A DNA stretch of 64,000 nt from Corythucha ciliata (lineage: Eukaryota; Arthropoda; Insecta; Hemiptera; Tingidae): the NCBI GenBank assembly GCA_038030265.1, contig CM075938.1, positions 8,161,009 through 8,225,008 on the forward strand, written 5' to 3'. A program made the translations under genes and the position numbers. A model generated the notes under the pieces. It did not search any database. It saw only the letters and a program-made list of their open reading frames with translations, and had not been told where the DNA came from. This document shows positions 32,902 to 43,870 of the stretch, one piece after another (the stretch's first letter is position 1; the number at the start of each line of letters is the position of its first letter).

Positions 32902-35720
32902 TGTTTCCCCACCAACTCGCTATGTTGGTGGGGGGAGGGGAGGTCGATTATAGTTATTAAAGTGAGGACGACGCATGATCGGTTTATTCAAGGGCGTGAA
33001 TAGCCATGTTTGTCCATTTTTCGGGCGTTGATAACCACTTTGAAGGCGAGAATCGTCGTCTGTAGCCTCTGTTTTATAGCCTCTGATAGGCCCTGTAGCC
33101 TGCGTGTGTTACGTGACGCTACATGGTAATTAAAGTCGCCGGAAGAGGAGGTGAAAAGACGCCGTTATTTATTTTAGAGAGGGGTGCTTACCACCTGCGG
33201 TTTTCAGTTTCATCATTCAGAGTTTAGAGCCGGTATCATAAAATTATACTTAAAGCAAAAAGCTTGTTAAAACGTCTGAAGGTATAAACCCTTTATTATA
33301 GTATGCATCATCCATTTTACACCTACATTTTACATATACCTAAAAATATGTAGGAAATGTATTTTTTATGAATAAAAAATGCTATAATGTCTTTTCGTAG
33401 GTTTTCTTTGGGTGATGGATAGACTTATAAGGCTGACCGAGGAAATAGCTCTTCGCTATAATGACATATATCGGCACCTGAAAGTTTTATTTACTTCGTA
33501 ACAAAGTCCGCCCGCTTTTGTGTATTGGAAACTCCCGGACACTAAGTGCTCCCGCTCGAGTGAATTTGAATTACGGACGACGTCATAGCCATTAACTAAA
33601 TAAATTGAAGTGATGATTCGTGAACAGTTGGAGCATCGTGTAATATTGGATGTATTTGCGTGGAGAGCACCTGTCGTATTTAGGTGTTCCTATAGGGAAA
33701 TCAATTTCAACCCGTCTGCTTCTACAATCATAATTTTGATGACTTATAGTGGAGAGAACGGGTGGAAAACGACACAGGCGTTACGTGTAGTGAAAAATTG
33801 CAGAACGAGCCTCCGCCAGCCAGATTCAATCGAAGGCGTTTTATATGTATAGGAAGCTCCGGATTATTTGAATCTAATACAGAAAAACACCCACTCGAAA
33901 TAAGTTTTTCCCTTGAAAATCCCAGCGTATTTATATGGAATACCTCACCATCAGACCACTACTATCGTCGATCGATTCAATTTGTACGGAAAACCAACTG
34001 ACAGGAGAGGGAAGAGGATAAGAAAAACCCGGATTGAATGATTTTCCGAAGCTAAAAATACGAAAAAGAATTGAAATAGGAGAGGGAAAAGTATAATTTA
34101 AAAAGAAAACAATCTTTTCGCTCTATACACCCACGACCGCTTCTCCATCAAACCTCCCACTCACTTTTTGAAAGGGAAAAAAGTTGAAACAAAGAATTGA
34201 CGACCAACAATGTAATTATATAAAAAAAACGATGATTGATGATCGATTGTGGGTGGTGCCAGGGGGAAGGGAATGTCAGGCTAAAAGAGTGCAACAGGAG
34301 CTTTGAAATTGGTGGTGCGGGGGGGGGGGGGGGTGAAAGTAGCCCTGCTTGTCCGAGACTTCCACTGAATTTCCTAAAGCTTTTTGTTTGTTATGCTAAT
34401 TATTACAAGATTCTGCGTGACGTTACAGAAAAAAATAAACGGGTGCGGGAATGGGAACCACCCAAGCACGACCCCATGGATTTTGGTGATGTGCCACCTA
34501 GGGTTCCTTCCTTTCTCAGACCTTCAGCCACCAAAGCTGCTCGGTCCTGGGCCTTTGGTAGCTCAGGAATATATAATTGATCCGAGTACGGGGAGCTGAT
34601 GGACTCCTCATTGGGATGGAGACGCCTCTGACCTATTGTACCGTTCCCTTGCCTTTCGATTTAATGGGCTACGACAACTTGTACGTCATTCTGATGGCAC
34701 ATAAAAAACAAATAAACTGTATAACCGGCAATACAGGGGGAAGGATCAGACACATAATAGAGAATTTCATAACCTGTCACGCCCACTCATACCACCACTA
34801 TTTGACGCATAATTAAACTCGTAATATTCTGCTCGAGGCGAGTTGTTGAGCAAGTTGACGGGTTGAGGAAAGGAACATTAGAGCGATGATTCGTTCCTGG
34901 AACGACCATTTACCATAGTTTCACGCGAAATTCTCGCTAGAAGTTGAACACGTGCGCTCAATGGTTGTGTGGGTTCATGATACGGTGGGGGCTCGGGGTC
35001 CGTATTGTAAAGAGCTTGTTTAACAGGGTAGAAATAGACAGTTCAAAAAGTTGTTAAAGAGGTGAGGAGGAGGAAAGGGGGTTTCGTACGTGACTTTTCC
35101 CTCTATAATTAGGATTACTTTTTCGTATCTCTTCTCCCCACCACCATACCCCGCCGAAACAGTACCGTATAACCATTTCCTAGAACCCTTTTTCAAGATC
35201 TTCCCTTCTTTTGTATACACACTCCCTCAACCCTTTTTTGTTGCCACCAAGGAGTGGTAGATGAGAAAGCGGGTAGAAGACCACTCTCAATTATTCAGTT
35301 ACGGTATAAGGTACCCTCTCCAAAGAGCTCACCGCAATGTTTTTTCTATGTGTAGAAGCAGACAGCGATAAAATCGTGGCACTCGAGCAACTAGGTGGCA
35401 TACGGATGGCCAGAAATTTCAAATTTCAGGGGGTAGCCTGGTGTCAAAACTATAAAAGCTACGTGGACGAAAAGATAGAAAGACAAAGTGACAGAAAAGA
35501 CAGGTTCCCGAAACACGTGGATGCTATCTAGAATTACTTAATTTATGGCCTAACCATCGAATTCTGAGGCTCAATCAACAATAATTCTTGTTCCATGGCG
35601 CTAGTCTCGTTGTGAAACATCAGTCTGTCTGATGAAAAGCACAGAATTTCCTTTTTTTCGGCCCAAAAAGATGCCTAGCTGCCCCGATAGAACTCGCTGT
35701 TTAGCTCAAACTAGAATCGG
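32902..35720. other. No gene seen
   Basis: Frames of up to 114 codons occur but lack motifs and codon structure. There is a G-run at 34,320-34,333. A 64-codon frame at 35,337-35,531 has no recognisable domain. The last ~60 bases before the LTR element belong to the dispersed sequence also found at 30.0 kb. Confidence 0.4.
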
Positions 35721-35825
35721 TTCGTGACATTAAAAAAAAATATTTGTTTCGCTTCATTTCAACTTTATTCACAAAATGGCGAATTAGCTTCGATAAACGG
35801 AGTGTTGCTTCGAGGTGTGCTATAT

Positions 35826-35847
35826 TGTTGCAAACACGTGCCGCCGC
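35826..35847 (+). repeat. 22-base remnant of the left LTR
   Basis: TGTTGCAAACACGTG plus seven further bases is identical to the start of the right LTR at 43,206-43,227, including a CACGTG hexamer. The sequence then passes directly into pol coding DNA, which marks the left breakpoint of a deletion that removed about 450 bases of LTR, the PBS, gag and protease. Confidence 0.85.
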
Positions 35848-37189
35848 GTAAAAAATACGCGGTGAAAAGTCGCCTCACGGTAACTTTGGTCTCAGGTCAT
35901 TGCGCGGAAGTTCCCATAACTTGTGAAACTGAGGGTGAAAGTTTCCTGTTCGAACCGTACGCTCAAAATTTCAGTTCAAAAAATTTAACTATTGCAGAAT
36001 GGTTTTTCGAAAAGATCCCGCCCGATGTAATGGTTAAAAACCACTCAGCTCAACCCCAAATTATTTTCAAAGACACCACCCTAGGACACGTTAAAGAAAT
36101 TCCGCAGAAGAGTCAGGAATTCCCGGTATACGGAATAACCCCTGCCCCCTCCAGGTTTAATGATCCCAGAAATACTAAACAATTCCCGTCACGTCATTCG
36201 CCACACGATTTTTCGAATAATTTTCACATCAATCCTGCTTTAAATAACGAGGAAAAGTCAAAATTTGTTGAATTATTGTCCAAGTATCAAGACGTCTTTG
36301 CCTGGGATTTAACCCAATTAACTTGCACCCCTGTCTATGAGCACTCAATTAACACCGGAGGCGCTCACCCAATTCGGCAAGCCCCGTATCGAGTTTCACA
36401 GAAGGAGAAAGAAATCATCAGGGAGCAAGTCGAGGAGATGCTAGGCGCAAATGTCATTGAACCAAGTTTCAGTCCATGGGCTTCGCCGGTAGTGTTGGTG
36501 AAAAAGCCCTCAGGAGATTACCGATTCTTTGTAGACTATCGAAAGCTAAATGCGAAAATTCTTCAAGATTCCTATCCCCTTCCGCTCATAGAGGACATTT
36601 TAAACAGTCTGAAGGGCGCTCAACTCTTCACATCCTTAGACTTGAGGTCCGGCTATTGGCAAATTAAGATCAGGCCAGAAGACCGGGGGAAGACCGGCTT
36701 TGTCACCCCCGGAGGGTTGTGGCATTTTAAAGTTTTACCGTTCGGATTATCCACAGCCCCAGGGGCGTTCCAGAGGTGCATGGATGTCGTACTCGGTGGT
36801 CTAAAATTCTCCACATGCTTCGTTTATTTGGATGATGTCCTGGTTAAGTCTAAACTTGACGTTAAAGAGCATTGTTTCTACCTAGAACAAATTTTCCAAC
36901 GGTTTCGGGAAGTCAATCTAAAATTAAACCCCGAAAAATGTAAATTTGGTTACCATGAGATTAAAGTTTTAGGGCATGTTGTCAGTTCACAAGGTGTGTC
37001 CCCGGACCCCTCAAAAATAGAAGCCATCAAAAGTTTTAAACCACCCGAGAACGTTAAAGAAGTACAACAATTTATAGGTTTGGCCAGCTATTATAGAAAA
37101 TTTGTTAAAGGGTTTTCCGAAATTGCCCGCCCCTTGACCCTTTTAACCCGAAAAGACACCCCGTTTAGATGGAAATCAGAGGAAATCAG
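35848..37189 (+). pseudogene. pol: pol fragment: protease-RT linker and reverse transcriptase (Ty3/Gypsy)
   Basis: An open frame entered from upstream of the element reaches a stop at 37,218-37,220; element-derived coding begins after the 22-base LTR remnant. It covers the linker C-terminal of protease and nearly the whole reverse transcriptase, the enzyme that copies element RNA into DNA in cytoplasmic particles. Visible RT motifs: VDYRKLN (about 36,525), SLDLRSGYWQI with the first catalytic Asp, LPFGLSTAPGAFQ, the YLDD box (about 36,826) with the other two Asp, and LGHVVSSQGVSPDPSKI followed by the thumb/connection. Translation is lost at GGAAATCAGAGGAAATCAGG (37,171-37,190), where the frame runs into integrase sequence in another phase. 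The ATG at 35,724 lies outside the element and the fused frame is accidental. RT catalytic residues are intact, but with no PBS or gag the copy cannot work. Confidence 0.88.
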
Positions 37190-37966
37190 GTCTGCACTGA
37201 TTACGCCACTCGGTGGGTAGAAGCAAAGGCTCTCCCCAACGGATCGGCTAAATGTGTTGCCGATTTTTTAATAGAAAACGTCATCTGTCGTCACGGCTGC
37301 CCTCATACCCTAATTTCCGAGCGTGGATCGTGCTTTACGTCCGAACTCGCTCAAAATTTACTGAAAAGTCTAAACTGTTATAGTGCCCAGACGTCCGGGT
37401 ATCATCCCGAGACGAACGGGTTAACGGAAAAATTCAACGGTACACTTGCCACGATGATAAGCCTCTACGTGAACACCCAACACTCCGACTGGGACACGTA
37501 CGTGGCCCTTGCTGTATTTGCCTGCAATTCATCCCCTCAGGAATCCACGAAAATATCCCCCTTCAAACTTGTCTACGGTCGTGACCCAATCATGCCGTGC
37601 GACACCTCCCTCAACCCTTTTTCCGAACGTAACTTCACCCCCAACTTAGAATACTTTGATAAAATCTCGAAATTACGTGAAATTGCCAAAAATAGAATAC
37701 ACCGAGCCCAAGAAGTTATGAAAAAACGCTACGACAACCGACACCGGGCAGTTAAGTTCAGTCCGGGTGACAAGGTTCTCATTTACACCCCCATTAGAAA
37801 AAAGGGCAGAAGCGAAAATTTGCTATGTAGATATTTTGGGCCGTTCAAAATTATCAAAAAATTATCCAACGTAAATTATGAAATTGAAAAAAGGAAAAGA
37901 AATAAATTAGTAAAAGATGTCGTGCACGTGGCGCGTCTAAAACCGTACTTCTCACGGGAAAATTAA
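37190..37966 (+). pseudogene. pol: pol fragment: integrase core and GPY/F-type C-terminus
   Basis: The frame resumes inside integrase at TDYATRWVEA. Integrase inserts the double-stranded cDNA copy into the genome through a DDE active site. Visible here: the second-Asp region reads SERGSCFTSEL where the family has an Asp before RG, so that residue is replaced by Glu; the Glu of GLTEKFNGTL (about 37,421) is present; KLVYGRDPIMP and a RYFGPFKII...VNYEI GPY/F-like module follow, ending VHVARLKPYF and a stop at 37,964-37,966. RNase H, the HHCC zinc-binding domain and the first catalytic Asp are missing because of the deletion at 37,171-37,190. The loss of two of three catalytic residues means no activity. 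Confidence 0.85.
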
Positions 37967-38169
37967 TCCAATGTCCATTGCCCTCAATAAGTTCATAACT
38001 CAACAATAAAAAAAATTTCGCTCCGGCAGCTGGCGGTCGGAAAGAGTGCATTTCATTTCGTATACGGATACCCTAAGCCGTCCCAGAAGTAGTAATGTTG
38101 AGACCATGATTTTTTTCGTTTGTTTGACCCTCCCTCGTACTGTTTGCTGCCGGGTTTGTTTAAGCTGAA

Positions 38170-38994
38170 CTTAATGGGAATCAAAGGCTATTTCAAAATG
38201 GAATCATCATACCGAATATAATGCTCTGGAATCAACTGGTGATTTGTTGTGATTTTTTTACCATTTCAACCACTATTTTCCCCCCTCCACCTTGACCGAT
38301 TTGGCCCAAATGCAATACCGACCGGGGCCTTATGACTACTGATTTTTGTGCCAAAGCGCGTTCCGCTAAATTAATTTCTACGAGAGTTATCGTGCTAACA
38401 AGGCCTCACACTTACTTCCACCCTGGGGACATCGCCCCCTCCCCCTTGACTTTTTCAAAAAATGAAAATGGGAATCAAAGGCTAGTCTAACATGGAGTAT
38501 AAGCACCGAATATGATGCTTCTAGAATCAACTGGTGATTTTCAGTGATTTTTTTACCATTTCAACCCCTATTTTCCCCCCTCCACCTTGACCGATTTGGC
38601 CCAAATGCAATACCCACCGGGATCTTATGACTACTGATTTTTTAGATAAAGCGCGTTCTGCTAAATTAATTTCTACGAGAGTTATCGTGCTAACAAGACC
38701 ACACACTTACTTCCACCCTGGGGGCACCACCCCCTCCCCCTTGACTTTTTCAAAAAATGAAAATGGGAATCAAAGGCTAGTCTAACATGGAGTATACGTA
38801 CCGAATATGATGCTTCTAGAATCAACTGGTGATTTATAGTGATTTTTTGACGATTTGAAGCCCGATTTTCCCCCCCTCCACCTTGACCGATTTGGCCCAA
38901 ATGCAATACCGACCGGTGTCTTATGACTACTGATGTTTGTGCCAAAGCGCGTTCCGCTAAACTAATTTCTTCGAGAGTTATCGTGCTAACAAGA
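38170..38994 (+). repeat. Tandem repeat, ~294-295-base unit, 2.8 copies
   Basis: GGGAATCAAAGGCTA begins at 38,176, 38,470 and 38,765 (spacing 294 and 295). CGTGCTAACAAG falls near the end of each unit. Copies two and three are closest to each other. Each unit holds a C-rich segment (TTTTCCCCCCTCCACC). Confidence 0.9.
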
Positions 38995-39010
38995 AAACGG
39001 CCATAATATT

Positions 39011-39065
39011 ATAAATATATAAATATATAAATATATATAAAGAAATATATATATATATATATATG
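39011..39065. repeat. AT/ATAT microsatellite
   Basis: Runs of ATAT broken by AAAT and AAAG words; the longest pure stretch is about 20 bases near 39,045-39,064. Confidence 0.9.
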
Positions 39066-39406
39066 AATTCCGGAGACCACTGAATTCGTGTTCTAGAGGT
39101 TCTGAAACGTGAAAAAAACATGACATGACCCATGTTTGCCACCATCACGACGAGACCAATAGTGCATTTTTCAGAATGAAATGCACTAAAACGAAGAGAA
39201 AAGTAATAATAATAAAAGAGCAAAATCATCAAAGTATTCCATTTCCCCTCACCTCAGTTCAATTTTCCGTTTTGTTAAATTAGCAGAAATGATAAAATCG
39301 CAGTATAAATGTTGTTCAAGCTTAAAAAGCAAAAAATTGAAAAGGAGAACAAAAGTTAGCCTCAAGTCCTTAAAAGGAAACTACGGCGCCGTTAAAAAGA
39401 ACATAA

Positions 39407-39664
39407 AGCGCCCCATACACTATGCGATTGCCTGCAGGCCGTCGCCTCAAGGCGACCGTCCGGCCAAAATCGACGGGCAACATTCACTGTCAGTCAACGA
39501 TCTCACGTCCGATCCTAGCCGGTCCTACGGCCACACACCTTCAGTTTTCACGGACTGCAGGTGGACTTCAGTCCATGGCCTTCAGATTAACTGAAAATGT
39601 GTGGGTAACCTCGATCGACGGCCTCACGATTGCCTTCAGTTAAACTGACAGTGTATGGGGCGCT
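39407..39664. mobile_element. 258-bp MITE, TAA target duplication, ends AGCGCCCCATACACT
   Basis: The left end AGCGCCCCATACACT is exactly mirrored at the right end (AGTGTATGGGGCGCT). TAA flanks both sides (39,404-39,406 and 39,665-39,667). A three-base TWA duplication is the mark of PIF/Harbinger elements. Subterminal CAGTTAAACTGACAG-like words resemble those of the larger MITE at 45,951-46,515, whose ends begin AGCCCGCCACT. Non-coding; it needs transposase in trans. It lies between the integrase and env remnants. Confidence 0.85.
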
Positions 39665-39694
39665 TAACACCTCCAGAATTAAAAAGAATAGAAC

Positions 39695-42466
39695 ATGACT
39701 CGGTTGTTGTTAGTTACGATTTCCATGATCGCGTTGTGTCGGAGCGAGAAAATGCGAGTTGCGGTCATTGGTGGAACTTTCTGGAAAGAATGGGCTGAGA
39801 CTATTCGCCGATCAAACGGGCTGTAGATAGCGCTCTTATTATTCATATTAAGGTTTGTACTTGGGGAGGTTTTGTTTAAATTTAACAGGCTTCAGTGTGT
39901 GTTTACTGAATTTATCCAAGGAAGTGCTGGTATTTCAGGAGTTTTTACTTCTATTGATTATTTTAGGCCAAAAATGGATCACTATTATGCGTACGCTGCT
40001 ACAAGTAACACCGGGGAAAACGATCAGTCGAGTTGTCTGAGCCACCAGAACTCCAACAACGACCGCACTCCGCACAATGAATGTCTCGTTCCACAATTTT
40101 CCTGCTGAAGGAAAATTGAAATAAAACTGGCTGGTCGTCCTAGGGACGAGCAAGAATGAAACACCCGGCAGGATAAAATATTTGTACGGAACTTGGGGCG
40201 CTTTGGAATGGCAGCACGACAGAACCGGTTTTGCCTCGTACATAAGTGGATGACTTTTGTCCCGTCTTTAATATTGACACAAATCTCGTGCTGCAGACAG
40301 TCCAAAATTGATGTCGAAAGGCCCAGGGCGAAAACACTTAAACTCTCGTGCTCGCAGATCACTAAACATTCTACCAAATGAGTCGATCCGCGGGAAATGA
40401 ACAATTTCGGAGTCATGTTCGTTTGAAATGCATTCAACTAGCTGTCGAATGCTAGTAGCGAATAAATATAGAAACATTAAACTTCCTGCTGTTATCAGTA
40501 AGAACAAATTGTCACACAATCATTTACAAACCTTAGATATAACTTCCTTACCAGTCACCAGGAGGCAGCCACTCCGATTTGACTCGCGAATAGGTTTCGA
40601 GTCCACCGTACCCCTCGTCTATAGAACCCCCTGGTCTAGGGAGTTCGTGAAAAAAAGAACGAGTCCCGTCGAACAGTGTAACGACCCCCAAGAAAAATAG
40701 TGTGTGTTAGCAGAGTATCTAGAAAAAGTGAGAAAACAATTCGCGTCAAAAATTAAAAATCTTCAAAATAATCTTGAAATCGTGGAAGGAAATTCGACCG
40801 CGAACGTGCGTGGTCGAACGGGCTTCAAATCAAATAGTGGGAGACATTGCAGCCTGGTGTTGCTCGATCATGACGACCCGAGACGGTGAACCCCTCATCG
40901 CTGGTCAAAACAAACTTAAAAAGGTGTTGAGAAATCTAGAGTTCCGAGCACAGGGCGACCACGCTCAGCTTCATCAGCTGGGGGATGAGGTAGCTGAATT
41001 TGGGACGAACGTAACAACGGCCCTCCAGCAAGATCACGATCACATTGTCAAATTAAGGTACGAATTCTCTAAAATCGCCGAAGAAATTAAAAAAGAGGAC
41101 ACTTCCGCCGGTGCCCTGCTGAATCTCACCTGGAACTCTCTTATAGAGTCCAGTAGACAATCGTTAGATGTAGTGTCAATGCTAAGCAAAATTCAAGTCA
41201 TTAACCGATGCCGAGACCACAGACTGCCTACCCAAGTCGTTGATTTAAAAACTTTATCGAACCATCTTTCTAAATTACAAGCCGTTTTGAATTAAAATAA
41301 CTTTGAACTCGCAATTCCTCTAGAAGAATCAAGCCGCTTTCTTAAATTAAGTACAGTATCGTGTCTAATATGTAGTAGAAAATGAAATCGTCGTTACCTT
41401 GAAAATCCTCATAAAAACGAAAGGTGTAAGCTGGCAAATCTTCGAACCGTTAAACATCCCCTTCGCATGGGAGAATCATACTTGTAAGTTTGAGACCGAA
41501 AAATTTCTAATAGCCAGATCTAAAGATCAAAATGTGTTTATTAGTGGGAGTCATCTAGCTCACTGTTCCCCGTCCAGCACGCTCTGTCTAATTCCTAGAA
41601 TTTACTCAGGTAATAATTTGAATGAATGCTTTCACTCCCTCTTTTCCGGAACTACGGTCCAAAAGCTTATTGAAAATTGTCACCTAACCTGCCGCCCCTC
41701 TAATGAAGTAGGAATTTTGGAACTAACCCCCGAAAAATTTGTTGTTGTAAATCCCCCGAACCCGATGCGAGTAACATGCAAAGGTAAAGCCACCAAAGTA
41801 ATCTCACACGGCATCTCCCCCGGAGCTGTTGAGGTAGTCATTCCATGTCATTGTACCCTCCGAGACAAAGATAAAATTTTAGTCTCCGAAGTTTTCCCCT
41901 GTGACAAAGACTCGTTAAACGAAACCTAACTCACCCACGTAATCCCCGCGATGTGGTCCCGGTTCCCAAATCTTCAAATTGCACCCCCCACGTCCCACTC
42001 ATCAACCTCGTTCGAAAAACTCACCGATTGCATAAACGAAAATTGGACCCAGACAATAGGTCACTTCACTTTCCAAAAAGTAAAAGATTCCACACCCCCT
42101 CCGTCAGCCATCAGCGACCTTTACGAAGTCCACCCCCTTGTACAACGAGCAGAAGCCTGGGCCGGAATGGCATCCTGGTAGTATTAATTATTATTCGGAA
42201 CCCCTTTCTAATCGGCATCTGTTTAATCCCCCAGAGAGTTAAATGCTTTTCTGCCATATAACGTAATTCATGCTTCATTCAGCATAATGTGGCTTTTAAT
42301 TCCCCTGCCCTTGTTAGGATCACTTTTATACGCGATAATGAAATGTCTACAACGTAAGTTGCAAGTGCGGAGGAATGACCCCCGCCGTCCGAGAGAACTC
42401 GTCATTCCCCTCCCCCTCGTCGTGGATGTTCCGTGTAAATTGAGTAGGAGATGTTGTTGTAAATAG
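39695..42466 (+). pseudogene. env: env remnant of the errantivirus-type element (baculovirus F-like), multiply broken
   Basis: An env-like gene lies between integrase and the right LTR, as in errantiviruses, but is broken by stops and frame changes. 39,695-39,826 is a short frame starting MTRLLLVTISMIALC, a good signal peptide. 40,704-40,889 and 40,774-41,295, in different frames, hold an RGR/GF-like segment that may be a decayed furin site and fusion-peptide region, followed by a helical, heptad-like stretch. 41,399-41,929 is Cys-rich (about ten Cys) with VEVVIPCHCTL near its end, resembling the C-terminal ectodomain of F-type proteins. 42,287-42,466 gives a membrane segment (WLLIPLPLLGSLLYAIM), then a basic tail with KCLQRK and a Cys triplet before the stop. 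Such proteins mediate membrane fusion in enveloped particles; this copy cannot be made as one protein. Assignment to the F-like family is by layout and pattern, not by search. Confidence 0.65.
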
Positions 42467-43187
42467 TGTAGTAACGTAAGCAGTATAGTATAGGAAACAG
42501 TAGTAACATTCTAAGAATTTTAAAAGTCCCTCTTAGTTTTAAGGAGAGCGTTAATCCCCCCCCCCCCTTCCATTTACATTTGTTGTTGTTCGTTTTGTAG
42601 TTGCCCGATAAGTATTGCCCAAATGTTTTGGTTATGTTATAAGTTTTGGTTACAAGTGTAATTGAGGTCAAGGCGAAGGGCTATAAGGAAACAAGAGGTC
42701 TGGTAGACCGACGGATTACCGGTCTTGAGAAAGACGAAAGAGGAAAATAAGAAGGACGAAAGGGAAAAATAAGAAATATAAAAGGGAAAATCGTAGGAGT
42801 GCGGGAAGCACATCTGGAAAAAGGTTACTCGCCTAGCGAAGGAAAGAAAGGGTAGGCTACCGGGGTGTAGCGTGAATTCCCTTTAATTGTAAGAGGATGA
42901 ACCAAAGGCCAGAACCAGAAACGAAAGACAAAAGAACTAAAAACTTATGGTCCCCATAGGTTAGGTTTACGTTTTATAACATGGTGTTAGCATAATAATC
43001 ATTATCATAAGTCCTTAATTTAAGCCCTAAAGCCCTAAATACTGTAGATTTGTTTGTATGATTACAGGATTTCCTTCCGAATTGTTACGAATCGGTGAGC
43101 ATCTGTGAGCCTGGACGCACACTCGACCCGAGAACCGACCCTTGCAGCCCACCATCGAAAACACCAACCCTGAAGCGGCCGGACGCC

Positions 43188-43205
43188 GCTTTCGAGGGGG
43201 GGAGC
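43188..43205 (+). other. Polypurine tract before the right LTR
   Basis: A GAGGGGGGGGAG run followed by C directly precedes the TGTTG start of the LTR. It would prime plus-strand DNA synthesis. Its position independently confirms the LTR start at 43,206, not at the TGTTAC at 43,083. Confidence 0.75.
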
Positions 43206-43674
43206 TGTTGCAAACACGTGCCGCCGCCACCCCCCGCGCCCCGCAGTACCCATCGTCGGGCCCCGAGGACGGTGGCCCGGAGGCTGCCGCCACCGAAGAG
43301 GGAGACGGCTCCGCCTCTACCTCCACCGGGGGAACGACTGAACCAACGGGAAGGCTGCAGGGGAGGGAAAGAAAATAAAGAGAGAAAAAAGAAAATTATA
43401 AAAGGGAGAAATTAATGTAGAAATGAGATAGTTTTTGAGAGTTTTGAAGGAGTTTTGAATGAATTTTGGAGTCTGTTTTTAGCCAGTCCTTTGGAGAGTT
43501 GTCGATCATTTTGTAAATCCGTGCGAGTGTGGGTCCAGGAATAAAAGAACGTGTGATCGATCTAATCGTGTTGGGAGACTTTTTTCCGAACCCTTAGCCC
43601 ACTCCAAGCCCTATCCCGGGGAAAAGGTTACGGGGATGCAGATTGGGGAGGCATCCAGATAGAATCCCGTAACA
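43206..43674 (+). mobile_element. Right (3') LTR, 469 bases, with TATA box and polyadenylation signal
   Basis: Starts TGTTGC and ends GTAACA (TGTT...AACA inverted ends). TATAAAAG at about 43,396 is a plausible core promoter, and AATAAA at about 43,541 the polyadenylation signal, giving a U3 near 220 and R near 120-150 bases. Short GC-rich frames across the U3 are not genes. ATAT follows directly at 43,675-43,678. Confidence 0.82.
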
Positions 43675-43870
43675 ATATGACGACTTTTTATGCCGGTGGA
43701 TTTGATAACGGTATGAGCTAAACTCTATTCGAGCGTTTAGAAATGGCGCAGTCGGTGTACATTTTTTATTTATTTATTCAAAATATCAAAGAATATCGAG
43801 CGCAAGTGAGGATTCGTCATCCTCACCTACGTAAAACTTACGCCGAGCGTTTCCATTGAGGGCCTACAAC

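Larger units (their letters stand above)
38015..39065 (-). mobile_element. Nested repeat: relative of 54.98-55.56 kb, with a 294-bp tandem repeat and (AT)n
   Basis: 38,018-38,170 (AATTTCGCTCCGGCAGCTGG ... TTTGACCCTCCCTC ... GCTGCCGGGTTTGTTTAAGC) matches in inverted orientation the two segments at 55,442-55,560 and 54,985-55,030. The 55,034-55,441 hairpin present there is absent here. It is followed by the 294-base tandem repeat (38,170-38,994) and an AT-microsatellite (39,011-39,065). The block separates the integrase and env remnants of the LTR element and probably inserted there. Confidence 0.6.
35826..43674 (+). mobile_element. Defective env-bearing Ty3/Gypsy (errantivirus-type) LTR element, ATAT target duplication
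   Basis: ATAT stands at 35,822-35,825 and 43,675-43,678. The right LTR runs 43,206-43,674. The left LTR survives only as its first 22 bases (35,826-35,847), identical to the first 22 bases of the right LTR. A purine tract directly precedes the right LTR. Order inside: pol remnant (RT), integrase remnant, a nested repeat, a MITE, env remnants, PPT, LTR. The rest of the left LTR, the PBS, gag and protease are deleted; RNase H and the integrase zinc-binding region plus first catalytic Asp are also deleted. A copy of the disrupted dispersed sequence at 30.0 kb supports the insertion site. ATAT duplications are known for insect errantiviruses of the 17.6/297/ZAM group. The element is a non-functional relic. 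Confidence 0.88.

Noticed and set aside
35724..35847. N-terminal 41 codons of the pol frame as part of the protein
   Set aside because: They lie in flanking dispersed repeat and the LTR remnant; the fusion arose by deletion.
40024..40437. 137-codon minus-strand frame in the env region
   Set aside because: No motif; the env-like coding direction is plus.
43095..43415. 106- and 78-codon frames in the env-LTR interval
   Set aside because: They run from 3' untranslated sequence across the PPT into U3; no motif.
43083..43674. LTR starting at TGTTACGAATCGG (43,083) with TGTTAC/GTAACA inverted ends
   Set aside because: No polypurine tract precedes it, its flanks do not match, and the 22-base copy beside ATAT at 35,826 fixes the start at 43,206.
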